A stretch of 64,000 bases of DNA from Vicingus serpentipes. GTDB lineage: Bacteria > Bacteroidota > Bacteroidia > Flavobacteriales_E > Vicingaceae. Position numbers and translations under genes: made by a program. The notes beneath the pieces were generated by a model, which saw only the letters and a list, made by a program, of their open reading frames with translations, ran no database searches and was not told the DNA's origin. Below, in pieces: positions 39,645-49,334 of this stretch (positions are counted from its first letter, which is position 1; each line of letters begins with the position of its first letter). Location: positions 1 through 64,000 of the forward strand of contig JAGFIT010000057.1 in assembly GCA_024103385.1 (NCBI GenBank), in the 5' to 3' direction.

Positions 39645-39670
39645 TCCCCAACTCATATGAGTTGGGGATT
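39635..39670 (-). terminator. Terminator of aconitase
   Basis: A perfect 28-base palindrome (39643-39656 with 39657-39670) is followed on the minus strand by a T run (complement of 39635-39641). It ends the aconitase transcript and overlaps the last codon and stop of the convergent plus-strand gene. Confidence 0.8.
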
Positions 39671-39693
39671 CACTAAATAAAAATATTGGAATT

Positions 39694-41964
39694 CTATTTA
39701 TTGTTCTGTGCCTTAATTAAATTCAATGCAGATCCTGCTCTGTACCAATCTATTTGCTGATTGTTATAGGTGTGATTTAATAAAATATTATCTGAAGTAC
39801 TATCTGCATGAACAACTTCTAGCATTAACTGTTTACCTGGAGCAAATTCGGCTAAATCAGTAAAATTGAATGTATCATCTTCTTTAATTTTATCGTAATC
39901 CGATTCATTAGCAAACGTTAATCCTAACATACCTTGTTTCTTTAAGTTGGTTTCATGAATACGGGCAAATGATTTAACAATTACTGCAACCACTCCTAAA
40001 TGACGAGGTTCCATTGCTGCATGCTCTCTAGAAGAACCTTCTCCATAATTGTGGTCTCCAACAACAATACTTGGAACTCCAGCAGCTTTATAAGCTCTTG
40101 CCGTAGCAGGAACTTCTCCTTTATTTCCTGTTAATTGATTCACTACTTCATTAGTAGCTCCACCAAAAGCGTTAACAGCTCCTATCAAACAATTGTTAGA
40201 AATGTTATCTAAATGACCTCTGTATCTTAACCAAGGACCAGCCATTGAAATATGGTCAGTAGTACATTTACCTTGTGCTTTGATGAGCAATTTAGCTCCT
40301 GCAATGTTACGCCCATCCCAAGCTGGAAAAGGAGATAACAATTGAAGTCTGTCAGAATCTGGTTTCACTATCACTTCTATCCCACTTCCATCTTCAGCTG
40401 GAGCTTGATAACCATTATCCTCAACAGCAAATCCTCCACTTGGCAACTCATCCCCCACAGGTGGATCTAACTTTACTTCTTCTCCATTTTTGTTAATTAA
40501 GGTATCCGTTATGGGATTAAAATCTAACCTCCCTGAAATAGCTATTGCGGCTACCATTTCTGGTGAAGCAACAAATGCGTGTGTGTTTGGATTTCCATCT
40601 GCACGTTTAGCAAAGTTTCTGTTAAATGAATGAACTATGCTATTTTTTGGAGCATTTTTTGGATCTGAGTATCTTGCCCACTGACCAATACAAGGTCCAC
40701 AAGCATTTGTAAATATTGTAGCATCTAAATCTTCAAAAGCTTTTAATAATCCATCTCTTTTTGCAGTATATCTAACTTGTTCGGAGCCTGGATTAATCCC
40801 AAATTGAGCTTTGGTCGTCAACCCTTTTTCTACAGCTTGTTTGGCTATTGAAGCTGCTCTTGCTAAATCCTCGTATGAAGAATTGGTACAAGAACCTATC
40901 AAGCCCCATTCTACATCCAGTGGCCAATCATTTTTGGTAGCTTTTTCATTCATTTTACCTACCTCTGTAGCTAAATCTGGAGTAAATGGTCCATTTAAAT
41001 GCGGCATTAAGGTATTGAGATCTATTTCTATTACCTGGTCAAAATATTTTTCTGGATTAGCATACACCTCATCATCACCTGTTAAATGCTCTGCAACAGT
41101 ATCCGCTAATTCAACAACATCTGCTCTATCGGTAGCTTTTAGATATCTTCTCATCGAATCATCATAACCAAATGTAGAAGTGGTAGCTCCTATTTCCGCC
41201 CCCATATTACAAATAGTTCCTTTTCCTGTACAAGACATAGATAAAGCTCCTTCTCCAAAATATTCTACTATAGCTCCGGTACCCCCTTTTACCGTAAGTA
41301 TTTCAGCCACTTTTAAAATCACATCTTTAGGAGCAGTCCAACCATTTAATTTTCCTGATAATTTAACACCAATCAACTTTGGCATTTTTAATTCCCATGC
41401 CATACCGGCCATTACATCTACTGCGTCAGCTCCACCAACACCAATAGCTACCATTCCCAATCCTCCGGCATTTACCGTATGAGAATCTGTACCTATCATC
41501 ATTCCTCCAGGAAAAGCATAATTTTCTAATACTACTTGGTGAATAATTCCAGCCCCTGGTTTCCAAAAACCAATCCCATATTTATCACAAACAGAACTTA
41601 AAAAATTGAATACTTCATTGTTCTTATTAATTCCTTCTTGTAAATCTTTATCTGCTCCCAATCTAGCTTGAATCAAATGATCAGCATGAGCGGTAGAAGG
41701 AACTGCAACTTTCTTTTTACCAGCTTGCATAAATTGCAACAAAGCCATTTGTGCTGTTGCATCTTGCATAGCTACTCTATCAGGAGCAAAATCTACGTAA
41801 GAATTTCCTCTTTCATGAGCGACAGTTGCTTCTCCATCCCATAAATGAGTATAAAGAATTTTTTCGGCCAATGTTAAAGGTTTACCGACTACCTTTCTAG
41901 CTGCTGCTACCCTTACTGGGTATTTTGCATAAACAGCTTTAATCATTTCAATGTCAAATGCCAT
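39694..41964 (-). CDS. acnA: Aconitate hydratase (mitochondrial-type)
   Basis: A 756-residue TCA-cycle enzyme converting citrate to isocitrate through a [4Fe-4S] cluster. Cluster ligands are C359 (GSCTNSS), C422 and C425 (ACGPCIGQW), with the same spacing as in mitochondrial aconitase, whose length it also shares. The [13 protein letters not shown] segment (~156-168) and the C-terminal swivel domain ([19 protein letters not shown]) are intact. It lacks the extra length of bacterial AcnA/IRP1 or AcnB, so the symbol is only approximate. It is a single-gene unit with its own terminator. A cluster of CTAAA-type repeats lies before its start. Confidence 0.95.
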   Translation of the reverse strand: MAFDIEMIKAVYAKYPVRVAAARKVVGKPLTLAEKILYTHLWDGEATVAHERGNSYVDFAPDRVAMQDATAQMALLQFMQAGKKKVAVPSTAHADHLIQARLGADKDLQEGINKNNEVFNFLSSVCDKYGIGFWKPGAGIIHQVVLENYAFPGGMMIGTDSHTVNAGGLGMVAIGVGGADAVDVMAGMAWELKMPKLIGVKLSGKLNGWTAPKDVILKVAEILTVKGGTGAIVEYFGEGALSMSCTGKGTICNMGAEIGATTSTFGYDDSMRRYLKATDRADVVELADTVAEHLTGDDEVYANPEKYFDQVIEIDLNTLMPHLNGPFTPDLATEVGKMNEKATKNDWPLDVEWGLIGSCTNSSYEDLARAASIAKQAVEKGLTTKAQFGINPGSEQVRYTAKRDGLLKAFEDLDATIFTNACGPCIGQWARYSDPKNAPKNSIVHSFNRNFAKRADGNPNTHAFVASPEMVAAIAISGRLDFNPITDTLINKNGEEVKLDPPVGDELPSGGFAVEDNGYQAPAEDGSGIEVIVKPDSDRLQLLSPFPAWDGRNIAGAKLLIKAQGKCTTDHISMAGPWLRYRGHLDNISNNCLIGAVNAFGGATNEVVNQLTGNKGEVPATARAYKAAGVPSIVVGDHNYGEGSSREHAAMEPRHLGVVAVIVKSFARIHETNLKKQGMLGLTFANESDYDKIKEDDTFNFTDLAEFAPGKQLMLEVVHADSTSDNILLNHTYNNQQIDWYRAGSALNLIKAQNNK

Positions 41965-42281
41965 CTTTTTAGTTGTTTAGTATTTAGTGACTAGCATTTA
42001 GTTTATAGCCTTTAACACCATAAAACAAAAACAATACACCAATAAATTAAATAAAACACAGCTTATTATGGATAAATACTCTTACCAACTTCACATTATC
42101 CCAGATAGGATATCCCAACTTGCTGTAATGAAATGCGAATTTAATCTTTTTAAAATAGCTCTCCAAAATTTACAGGAAATTTTACACCTTTCAAATCTCA
42201 AAAATGTAACTGATAATAAAACCAACTATTTCTTTTTCAGATTATATCAATTATCTTTGACCCAATTACAAATAACCAACC
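41965..42281. other. 317-base divergent intergenic region with ACTAAA-type repeats
   Basis: It lies between aconitase (minus) and a lipoprotein gene (plus). Read on the minus strand, bases 42005 down to 41970 carry five (A)CTAAA or CTAG-like units ending just before the aconitase ATG. A candidate -7 box for the lipoprotein gene is at 42252-42259. A 90-codon open frame (42068-42340) runs through into the lipoprotein gene but shows no protein features and is not called. No RNA gene or strong hairpin was seen. Confidence 0.5.
42252..42259 (+). promoter_or_regulatory. Candidate -7 box for the lipoprotein gene
   Basis: TATCTTTG, an exact TAnnTTTG match, lies 22 bases before the ATG at 42282. Upstream there is only a T-rich stretch in place of a clear -33 TTTG. 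Confidence 0.45.
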
Positions 42282-43211
42282 ATGAAAAAAATACTTCTTA
42301 CGTTATTTATCTGTTTATCCCTATTATTGTTTTCTTGTAGTAAGAAAGACCCTATTGAAACCCCCTCGACAACTACTGGAGGAGGAGCACCTAATGAACC
42401 TAGTATCGTATTTAAAATTAAATTTGATTCTACTCTTGCTCGCTTGGATAATTTTGGAAACCCAGCAACAATTCCCGCAGGAAACTCAGCACAATCACCT
42501 GTTATGCACCAAATGAGTGCACACTACATCGAATTGGCAGCCGATAGCCATACTCAAATAGGACAAGGAGCAATTTTGTACCATGGTGACGAAACAACTG
42601 TGGGAGGCACAAATGCTGTTGATTTTGATAAAGCCGTAATAGTAGGTCAAAATGGAACAATTTGTACCGTTCCTATTTCGAATGTTACCCCTGGAACCTA
42701 TAAATGGATAAGGGTATCTTTAACTTACCAAAACTATGACATTGATTTTATCGCTAAAACTAATGGTAATCAATATACTGGAAGGTTAGCTTCTTTTGTT
42801 GGTTTCAATAACTACATTACCAACTACACTATCAAAACAGCAACTATTCCTATTTTTAATAATAAATTACAAGGTTTTTGGGGGTTCGAGACTACCATTC
42901 CTGGTGCACCTAGCAATCCATACGTTTATGAAGGACAAGCTCCTGGAACAACAGTTCCCAACCCTATTTCCAGCACCTCACCAGTACCTGCAGGAAGCTG
43001 TGTAGTAACTGGAGGTTTTCCAACTCCTTTAACTATTACGGGAACCGAAACACAAAATATCACGGTGTATATTAATCTCTCTACCAATAAAAGTTTTGAA
43101 TGGAGAGATTTAAATGGTGATGGATTTTTCGAGCCAACGGATGGAGTTAACGCTGGAGATACCGTTGTTGACATGGGTTTAAGAGGGTTATTTCCTACTT
43201 ATATTAAATAA
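42282..43211 (+). CDS. Lipoprotein of unknown function
   Basis: A 309-residue protein with a lipobox (LFSC, Cys19) followed by a Thr/Gly/Pro-rich linker. The rest is beta-rich and resembles a jelly-roll or carbohydrate-contact type fold (VFKIKFDSTLARLDNFGNP start; NDxNGDGFFEP-like EWRDLNGDGFFEPTDG near residue 275, a possible calcium loop). I know it only as a recurring Bacteroidota lipoprotein type and can give no function. It carries no type IX tail, so it stays in the membrane by its lipid. A SET-domain gene follows after 3 bases and is probably on the same transcript. Confidence 0.75.
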   Translation: MKKILLTLFICLSLLLFSCSKKDPIETPSTTTGGGAPNEPSIVFKIKFDSTLARLDNFGNPATIPAGNSAQSPVMHQMSAHYIELAADSHTQIGQGAILYHGDETTVGGTNAVDFDKAVIVGQNGTICTVPISNVTPGTYKWIRVSLTYQNYDIDFIAKTNGNQYTGRLASFVGFNNYITNYTIKTATIPIFNNKLQGFWGFETTIPGAPSNPYVYEGQAPGTTVPNPISSTSPVPAGSCVVTGGFPTPLTITGTETQNITVYINLSTNKSFEWRDLNGDGFFEPTDGVNAGDTVVDMGLRGLFPTYIK

Positions 43212-43214
43212 AAA

Positions 43215-43667
43215 ATGTTTTTATCCATTGCTAAAAATAAAAACGAAAACCAATTAATCACTAATCGAGAATTAATAAAAGAAGAAATTATTCTTAATTT
43301 TAAAGGTGATATTACTTCTCAACCATCTAAATACTCTATTCAAATTGGAAAAAATGAACACTTAGATGTTCCCGAAAGGAAAATGGGAACCCCTGATTAT
43401 TACTGGGCTTTTCTTAACCATTCATGCGCTCCAAATACTTACATCAAGAACAAACGATTAATTGCTCTCACCGATATTCCAGCAGGAACAGAATTAACCT
43501 TTAACTATAACACTACTGAATATGATATGGCTACTCCTTTTACCTGTAATTGCCAAGATCAAAACTGCCTGAAAGAAATAAAAGGGTATAAATATTTAAC
43601 TAATTCCGAAAAAGAAGCCATTAAAAACTATACCGCTTCTTATTTAAAAGCATTTATTTCACAATAG
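43215..43667 (+). CDS. SET-domain protein (putative protein-lysine methyltransferase)
   Basis: A 150-residue, single-domain protein. The SET core is recognisable: NHSCAPN (N68-N74), the cofactor-binding and pseudoknot element, followed by DIPAGTELTFNYN with Y98 at the catalytic tyrosine site. A compact post-SET cysteine cluster CNCQDQNC (C111, C113, C118) with C71 could bind zinc. SET enzymes transfer a methyl group from S-adenosylmethionine to lysine; bacterial targets are little known. The pre-SET region is very short (about 60 residues). It begins 3 bases after the lipoprotein gene and ends 57 bases before aspS. Confidence 0.85.
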   Translation: MFLSIAKNKNENQLITNRELIKEEIILNFKGDITSQPSKYSIQIGKNEHLDVPERKMGTPDYYWAFLNHSCAPNTYIKNKRLIALTDIPAGTELTFNYNTTEYDMATPFTCNCQDQNCLKEIKGYKYLTNSEKEAIKNYTASYLKAFISQ

Positions 43668-43724
43668 GTTAGTTATCTTCTCTTTTGAATTACTAATTTT
43701 ATCCCTTCAAAAATTAGAACAACC

Positions 43725-45470
43725 ATGTATAGATCTCACACCAACGGAGAATTAAGAATTGAAAATGTAGGTCAAGAAGTTACCTTGTGCGGTTGGGTAC
43801 AAAAATCAAGAGAATTAGGTGCCATGACATTTGTAGACTTGAGAGATCGATATGGAATTACCCAATTGGTATTTGGAGAAGAACACATTAAAACAGCCAA
43901 AAATTTAGGAAGAGAAGATGTTATTCAGATTACAGGGAATGTAATTGAACGCGAAAGCAAAAACAAAAATATCCCTACTGGTGAAATTGAAATTACAGTT
44001 ACTGAATTAACGGTTTTAAATAAAAGTAAAACCCCTCCTTTTACGATTGAAAATGAAACTGACGGTGGTGAAGAATTACGTATGCAATATCGTTATTTAG
44101 ATTTGAGAAGAAAACCTCTTCAAAACAATTTAAAGTTAAGGCATCGACTTTCTATCGAAATCAGAAAATATTTAGACAACATTAATTTTTTGGAAATTGA
44201 AACTCCTTATTTAATAAAATCAACCCCTGAAGGAGCTAGAGACTTCGTAGTTCCTAGTAGAATGAATCCTAATGAATTTTACGCTTTACCACAATCGCCA
44301 CAAACTTTTAAGCAATTATTAATGGTAAGTGGTTACGACCGATATTACCAAATTGTAAGGTGTTTTAGAGACGAAGATTTAAGAGCTGATCGGCAACCCG
44401 AATTTACTCAGATTGATTGTGAAATGGCTTTTGTAGATCAAGAAGATATATTTAACACGTTTGAAGGAATGATCACCCATTTATTTAAAACAGTTAAAAA
44501 CATTGATCTAAAAGGATTTCCTAGAATAGACTATGCTACTGCGATGAAACAGTATGGTTCTGACAAGCCAGACATCCGGTTTGGAATGACCTTTAACTAC
44601 ATCACCGAAGAAACGCAAAACAAAGGGTTTAACGTTTTTGATCAATCAGAAGTAGTAATCGCTCTAGTTGCTAAAGATTGTTCTTCTTTTACAAGAAAGC
44701 AATTAGATGCTTTAACCGATTTTGTAAAACGTCCTCAAATAGGTGCTAAAGGAATGGTATATGTGAAGTACAATGAAGATGGAAGTTTTAAATCATCAGT
44801 AGATAAATTTTATTCCCAAGAAGATTTAAAAGCTTGGGCAGATAAATGTGATGCTAAAGCTGGAGATTTAATTTTAGTGCTTTCTGGAGATAAAACAAGC
44901 ACTCAAAAACAAATGAATGAGTTGCGTTTACACTTAGGAAATGAATTGGGACTAAGAAATCCAAACGAATATGCTCCCCTATGGGTATATGATTTTCCGC
45001 TGCTAGAGTGGGATGAAGATAATAACCGTTATCATGCAATGCACCATCCATTTACTTCTCCTAAAAAAGAAGACTTACATCTATTAGAAACCGATCCTGG
45101 AAAAGTAAGAGCCAATGCTTACGATATGGTACTAAATGGTGTTGAAGTTGGTGGAGGCTCAATACGTATACACGATAAGGCTGTTCAATCAAGAATGTTT
45201 GATTTATTAGGCTTTAGTAAAGAAGATGCCCAAGCTCAATTTGGCTTCTTAATGAATGCTTTTGAGTATGGCGCTCCACCACACGGTGGTATCGCTTTAG
45301 GTTTTGATCGACTTTGTGCTTTATTTGGCGGGCAAGAAACCATCAGAGATTTTATTGCTTTCCCTAAAAATAATAATGGCAGAGATGTGATGATTGATTC
45401 TCCTTCTCCAATCAGTACAGAGCAATTGGATGAATTAAATATCGATATAAAAATAAAAGAGGAGCTTTAA
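43725..45470 (+). CDS. aspS: Aspartate--tRNA ligase
   Basis: A 581-residue class II synthetase of the bacterial type. It has an N-terminal OB-fold anticodon-binding domain (residues 1-~105, [22 protein letters not shown]). Motif 2 is [18 protein letters not shown] (~214-231). The GAD-like insert that marks bacterial AspRS lies at about residues 280-420, and motif 3 is [13 protein letters not shown] (~520). The archaeal/eukaryotic type lacks the insert. Whether it is strictly specific or also charges tRNA-Asn cannot be read here, as no gatCAB gene is in view. It is cytosolic and apparently a single gene. Confidence 0.97.
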   Translation: MYRSHTNGELRIENVGQEVTLCGWVQKSRELGAMTFVDLRDRYGITQLVFGEEHIKTAKNLGREDVIQITGNVIERESKNKNIPTGEIEITVTELTVLNKSKTPPFTIENETDGGEELRMQYRYLDLRRKPLQNNLKLRHRLSIEIRKYLDNINFLEIETPYLIKSTPEGARDFVVPSRMNPNEFYALPQSPQTFKQLLMVSGYDRYYQIVRCFRDEDLRADRQPEFTQIDCEMAFVDQEDIFNTFEGMITHLFKTVKNIDLKGFPRIDYATAMKQYGSDKPDIRFGMTFNYITEETQNKGFNVFDQSEVVIALVAKDCSSFTRKQLDALTDFVKRPQIGAKGMVYVKYNEDGSFKSSVDKFYSQEDLKAWADKCDAKAGDLILVLSGDKTSTQKQMNELRLHLGNELGLRNPNEYAPLWVYDFPLLEWDEDNNRYHAMHHPFTSPKKEDLHLLETDPGKVRANAYDMVLNGVEVGGGSIRIHDKAVQSRMFDLLGFSKEDAQAQFGFLMNAFEYGAPPHGGIALGFDRLCALFGGQETIRDFIAFPKNNNGRDVMIDSPSPISTEQLDELNIDIKIKEEL

Positions 45471-45549
45471 AGCCCACCTAATTCTTCTTCAGGTATCAAA
45501 AACCAACGTTATCTATCCCCTTTTTAGCAAAAGATGTGCTATTTTCTAG

Positions 45550-45557
45550 TAAGTTTG
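45550..45557 (+). promoter_or_regulatory. Candidate -7 box for the U32/ferredoxin pair
   Basis: TAAGTTTG, an exact TAnnTTTG match, lies 13 bases before the first start codon (45571) and 19 before the ATG at 45577. No -33 element is clear, and the leader would be very short. Confidence 0.4.
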
Positions 45558-45570
45558 TAGCTTATTAAGA

Positions 45571-46827
45571 ATGATTATGAATAAGAAAAGTGTTGAAATA
45601 ATGGCTCCTGCTGGATCTTTTGAATCATTAACAGCTGCTATTCAAGGAGGGGCAGATTCCGTTTATTTTGGGATTGAGCAGTTAAATATGCGTGCTCGTG
45701 CTGCTAATAACTTTGTTTTTGATGATTTAGAAAAAATTGCAGAGTTAGGAGAAAAACATAATGTTCGAACTTACTTAACTTTAAATACAATTATTTACGA
45801 CCACGATTTGTCGTTAATGAAACGTATTGTAGATAAAGCAAAAAATACTGGAATTACTGCAATCATTGCTTCAGATCAAGCGGTAATTAATTATGCTAAT
45901 TCTATCGGATTAGAAGTACATATATCTACTCAAACCAATGTTACTAATCTTGAAACCATTAAATTCTTTTCTCATTTTGCGGATGTAATGGTATTGGCAA
46001 GAGAGTTAAGTTTAAAGCAAGTTAAAGACATAACTGACGGTATAAAAAAAGATGATGTACGAGGCCCATCAGGAGAATTAATAGAAATAGAAATATTTGC
46101 TCATGGGGCACTATGCATGGCTGTTTCAGGTAAATGTTATTTAAGTTTACATACCAATAATTCTTCAGCTAACAGAGGGGCATGTGTGCAAAATTGCAGA
46201 AGAACTTACGAGGTAAAAGATGAAGATGGAAACGAATTATTGATAGACAATGAATACATCATGTCTCCAAAAGATTTATGTACCATCGGCTTCATTGATG
46301 ACATTATAAAGTCTGGTGTTAAAGTATTAAAAATAGAAGGAAGAGGAAGAGCTCCCGAGTATGTTAAAACAGTAACTCAATGTTATCGAGAAGCTGCAGA
46401 TGCTTACTTAGAAGGAACTTACACCAAAGAAAAAATTGCTGAATGGGATAAGAAGCTAGCTTCTGTCTATAACCGAGGGTTTTGGGATGGCTATTATTTA
46501 GGACAAGAAATGGGCGAATGGTCTGATGTTCATGGATCAAAAGCTACTACTCGTAAAAAATATTTAGGTAAAGGGGTTCATTATTATCCAAAAGCAGGTA
46601 TTGCTGAATTTAAATTAGAAACCCATTCCTTAAAAGTTGGTGATAAAATTTTAGTTACTGGTCCTACTACAGGAGTAGTAGAATCAGAAATAAAAGAGTT
46701 GATGGTAGATGAGGTGATGTATACCGAAATAAAAAAAGGCGTAACATTCACAACCCCTCTAAACACTATTATTCGGAATTCTGACAAGCTATATGTAGTG
46801 GAAGAAGTTGATGGCCCAACTCAATAA
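45571..46827 (+). CDS. U32-family protein (TrhP/RlhA-type RNA hydroxylation)
   Basis: A 418-residue protein. Although named after a peptidase, studied members (TrhP/YegQ, RlhA/YdcP) take part in hydroxylating tRNA uridine-34 or 23S rRNA cytidine. The N-terminal barrel start VEIMAPAGSFESLTAAIQGGADSVYFG is intact. Conserved cysteines in HGALCMAVSGKC and GACVQNC (about residues 181-210) match the iron-sulfur ligands of the family. A C-terminal beta-barrel domain follows at about residue 335. Length fits TrhP better than the longer RlhA. A ferredoxin gene starts 3 bases after the stop. A second in-frame ATG at 45577 (MNKKS) could be the start. Confidence 0.88.
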   Translation: MIMNKKSVEIMAPAGSFESLTAAIQGGADSVYFGIEQLNMRARAANNFVFDDLEKIAELGEKHNVRTYLTLNTIIYDHDLSLMKRIVDKAKNTGITAIIASDQAVINYANSIGLEVHISTQTNVTNLETIKFFSHFADVMVLARELSLKQVKDITDGIKKDDVRGPSGELIEIEIFAHGALCMAVSGKCYLSLHTNNSSANRGACVQNCRRTYEVKDEDGNELLIDNEYIMSPKDLCTIGFIDDIIKSGVKVLKIEGRGRAPEYVKTVTQCYREAADAYLEGTYTKEKIAEWDKKLASVYNRGFWDGYYLGQEMGEWSDVHGSKATTRKKYLGKGVHYYPKAGIAEFKLETHSLKVGDKILVTGPTTGVVESEIKELMVDEVMYTEIKKGVTFTTPLNTIIRNSDKLYVVEEVDGPTQ

Positions 46828-46830
46828 ATC

Positions 46831-47061
46831 ATGATTAGAATTACCCATCAAAGAGAAAAGTGCATTGGTTGTAATTATTGCGTAGAATTAGCATACGAAA
46901 GATGGCGTATGTCTAAAAAAGATGGAAAAGTTACTTTGATAGAAGGTAAAAATAAAAAAGGCTTTTACACCGCTTTAGCAGGAGACGATGAGTATGAGTC
47001 TAACATCAATGCAGCTAAAGCTTGTCCTGTTAAAATTATAAGAGTAGAGCAAGTTAAATAA
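46831..47061 (+). CDS. Small ferredoxin, single [4Fe-4S] cluster
   Basis: A 76-residue electron carrier. Three cysteines, C11, C14 and C17 (CIGCNYC), plus C65 in ACPVKII give one cubane cluster. The second motif of two-cluster ferredoxins is missing. It follows the U32 gene by 3 bases, so the two are co-transcribed. I infer it supplies electrons or helps maintain the cluster for the hydroxylation reaction, but nothing in the sequence proves this. Confidence 0.88.
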   Translation: MIRITHQREKCIGCNYCVELAYERWRMSKKDGKVTLIEGKNKKGFYTALAGDDEYESNINAAKACPVKIIRVEQVK

Positions 47062-47209
47062 TTTAAAAATCTCTTTCTAATCAAAATTTTATTTGGTATT
47101 TTCTCAATAACTTAATCTAAGGTATCAAATTTTGTTTTTTACATAGCCCAACACAAAATATTATTTGTAAATAATTAACTTCACCAAATATTCATTAATA
47201 TGTTTTAAT

Positions 47210-48166
47210 ATGAGTGATCGAATTTTGGTGATCGGATCTTCTGGTCAAATTGGAACTGAATTAGTTCAAGAACTTAGAACCATTTATGGTGTTGAAAATG
47301 TAGTAGCATCAGACATAAAAGAACCACATAATGAACAAAATGGTCCTTTCGAGGTCTTAGATATACTCAATAAAGAACAATTAGAAAACATTATAAAAAA
47401 ATATCAGGTTACCGATGTTTATCTATTAGCTGCCTTATTATCTGCAACAGCTGAAAAAAATCCAGAATTTGCGTGGAATTTAAACATGAATAGTCTTTTT
47501 AATGTGCTTAATTTAGCGAAAGAAGGAGTAATTAAAAAAATATTTTGGCCAAGTTCAATTGCTGTTTTCGGTCCTAGTACTCCAAGTATTAATACTCCTC
47601 AGTACACCATAATGGAACCAAGTACCGTTTATGGAATTAGCAAGCAAGCAGGGGAAAGATGGTGTGAATATTACTTTAATCAATATGGTGTTGATGTTAG
47701 AAGTATCAGGTACCCAGGGCTAATTGGTTATAAATCAAAGCCAGGGGGAGGTACTACCGATTATGCTGTAGATATTTTTCATAAAGCAATTGAAGAAGAA
47801 TCTTTTGAATGCTTTCTTTCCGAAAACACTACTTTACCTATGATGTATATGCCTGATGCTATTAAAGCTACTGTACAAATTATGCAAGCCCCAAAAGAAA
47901 ATATCAAAATTCGTTCAAGCTATAACCTTGCTGGAATCAGTTTTTCTCCTAAAGAAATTGCCGAAGAAATAAAAAGTCATATTCCTAATTTTAGTATTTC
48001 TTATCAACCTGACTATCGACAAAAAATTGCTAATAGCTGGCCACAGTCCATCGATGATTCTTCTGCAAAAAATGATTGGCATTGGAACCCAACATACTCC
48101 TTAGAAAAAATGACCGCTGACATGATTTTAAATCTTAATCTTTCCTTAAAAAAGAAGGTTATCTAA
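47210..48166 (+). CDS. L-threonine 3-dehydrogenase, short-chain (epimerase-like) type
   Basis: A 318-residue NAD-dependent enzyme of the extended short-chain dehydrogenase family. The nucleotide motif is VIGSSGQIG (residues 7-15) and the catalytic pair is Y141/K145 in YGISK, with S115 or S116 upstream (WPSSIAVFGP). The segments ALLSATAEKNP and RYPGLIGYKSKPGGGTTDYAV are those of the threonine dehydrogenase subgroup, which oxidises threonine to 2-amino-3-ketobutyrate. The next enzyme, 2-amino-3-ketobutyrate CoA ligase, is not adjacent. It stands alone, with 148 bases before it and 167 after. Confidence 0.88.
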   Translation: MSDRILVIGSSGQIGTELVQELRTIYGVENVVASDIKEPHNEQNGPFEVLDILNKEQLENIIKKYQVTDVYLLAALLSATAEKNPEFAWNLNMNSLFNVLNLAKEGVIKKIFWPSSIAVFGPSTPSINTPQYTIMEPSTVYGISKQAGERWCEYYFNQYGVDVRSIRYPGLIGYKSKPGGGTTDYAVDIFHKAIEEESFECFLSENTTLPMMYMPDAIKATVQIMQAPKENIKIRSSYNLAGISFSPKEIAEEIKSHIPNFSISYQPDYRQKIANSWPQSIDDSSAKNDWHWNPTYSLEKMTADMILNLNLSLKKKVI

Positions 48167-48333
48167 AAAAAAATGATTTTTTTTGCAACTAATTAAAAGA
48201 ATCCTCGTACTACAGGATAGTATGGAAAAAAATGCCTCTTTTCATCGAAGCATTTCTTCCTTTAAGCTAAAAAAAGAGAAACTGAATGTATTTTGATTTA
48301 AATTTAACCATGCAAACCAAGGGGAAAAGAAAA

Positions 48334-49227
48334 ATGAAAAAAATATTTTACATCATCATTCCTATTTTTATTTGTAGCATTAGTTCAGCACAAAGTTTAC
48401 CTTCATTCAAAATTATTGACGGAGATACCATTAACCTTATTGACGAAAATAATTTAAAACAAGGTTTTTGGAAAATATTCGGTCGCACCAAAAATCTTCC
48501 TGAATATGACCCTGATCAAGTAGTAGAGCAAGGTGGTTATGAGAACAGCCGGAAACAAGGTTTATGGACTATGTTTTTTCCTTCAGGCAAAACAAAAAGT
48601 GAAATTGAATACCAAAATAGCCGTCCAAACGGTTATTATAAAACTTATTTTGAAAACGGACAAGTAGAAGAAGAAGGAAATTGGAAAAGCAACCGTAATA
48701 CTGGTGAATTTAAACGTTATTATGAAAACGGACAAGTTGCACAACAATTTGCTTTTAATCCATCTGGGAAACGAGACGGAAAACAGATTTATTTTTATGA
48801 AAATGGTCAAGTGATGATTGAGGCAGATATTGAAGCAGGAAAAGAAAAATTTGTTAAAGAATTTTATGAAGATGGTTCTTTAAAAGCTGAAAAAGTATTT
48901 ATCGATGGTAAAATAGATGTTGCTAATACCAAAGTCTATGAGTCGAAAACTCCTGTGAAAGATAGAGAAGAAGACGAATTAGAAAAAGCTCCTGTTAAGA
49001 TTGTTAAAGTAAGTGAAGACGAGACAACAAATATGGGTGTTTTTAACGGTAATGGTTATAAAAAAATGTACAATAGTGATAAACAACTATCTAAAGACGG
49101 TGAATTTAAAAATTATCGATTAATGGATGGTAAGTGGTATAAATACGATGATAATGGAATATTGATAAGTATTGAATTGTATAAAAAAGGAAGATATATT
49201 GGAGATGCTCCTTTACCAAAAGAATAA
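48334..49227 (+). CDS. Exported MORN-variant (YwqK-like) repeat protein
   Basis: About 297 residues. The frame opens at 48286, but the ATG at 48334 begins the signal peptide (MKKIFYIIIPIFICSISSAQ). The mature protein has MORN-variant/YwqK repeats of a G-x-W-x-x-F/Y ... NG-x-V-x-E-E-G pattern (RKQGLWTMFFPSGKTKSE, NGYYKTYFENGQVEEEG, TGEFKRYYENGQVAQQ, KQIYFYENGQVMIE). The last segment (LMDGKWYKYDDNGI) is another unit after a charged linker. Databases often call these 'toxin-antitoxin YwqK antitoxin', but no toxin gene is near and it is exported, so an antitoxin role is unlikely. It probably acts in the periplasm; function unknown. Confidence 0.8.
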   Translation: MKKIFYIIIPIFICSISSAQSLPSFKIIDGDTINLIDENNLKQGFWKIFGRTKNLPEYDPDQVVEQGGYENSRKQGLWTMFFPSGKTKSEIEYQNSRPNGYYKTYFENGQVEEEGNWKSNRNTGEFKRYYENGQVAQQFAFNPSGKRDGKQIYFYENGQVMIEADIEAGKEKFVKEFYEDGSLKAEKVFIDGKIDVANTKVYESKTPVKDREEDELEKAPVKIVKVSEDETTNMGVFNGNGYKKMYNSDKQLSKDGEFKNYRLMDGKWYKYDDNGILISIELYKKGRYIGDAPLPKE

Positions 49228-49241
49228 GATAAAAAACATTG

Positions 49242-49283
49242 AAAAAAAACCCAATCAAGAAAATTCTTGATTGGGTTTTTTTA
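49242..49283 (+). terminator. Rho-independent terminator
   Basis: A long stem (from 49242 to about 49281) with the AACCCAATCAAG arm and its complement plus a T run ends the YwqK-like transcript. It lies under the apparent N-terminal extension of cysS, which shows that extension is not translated. Confidence 0.9.
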
Positions 49284-49334
49284 TTTCTTTTAATTAATAA
49301 ACTACTTTTACATCCTCAATTCAACAAAACACAT

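Noticed and set aside
42068-42340. 90-codon plus-strand open frame before the lipoprotein gene
   Set aside because: It overlaps the lipoprotein gene's signal peptide in another frame, has low-complexity composition and no motif. The lipoprotein frame is clearly the real one.
48210-48262. Possible terminator hairpin after the threonine dehydrogenase gene
   Set aside because: The stem has a mismatch and a bulge and only a broken T run follows; too weak to list as a feature.
48286-49227. Toxin-antitoxin system suggested by YwqK-type repeats
   Set aside because: The protein has a signal peptide and no toxin gene is adjacent; MORN-variant repeats alone do not show an antitoxin.
49239-49334. 32-residue N-terminal extension of CysRS
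   Set aside because: This stretch is the stem and T run of a terminator and has no CysRS-like sequence.
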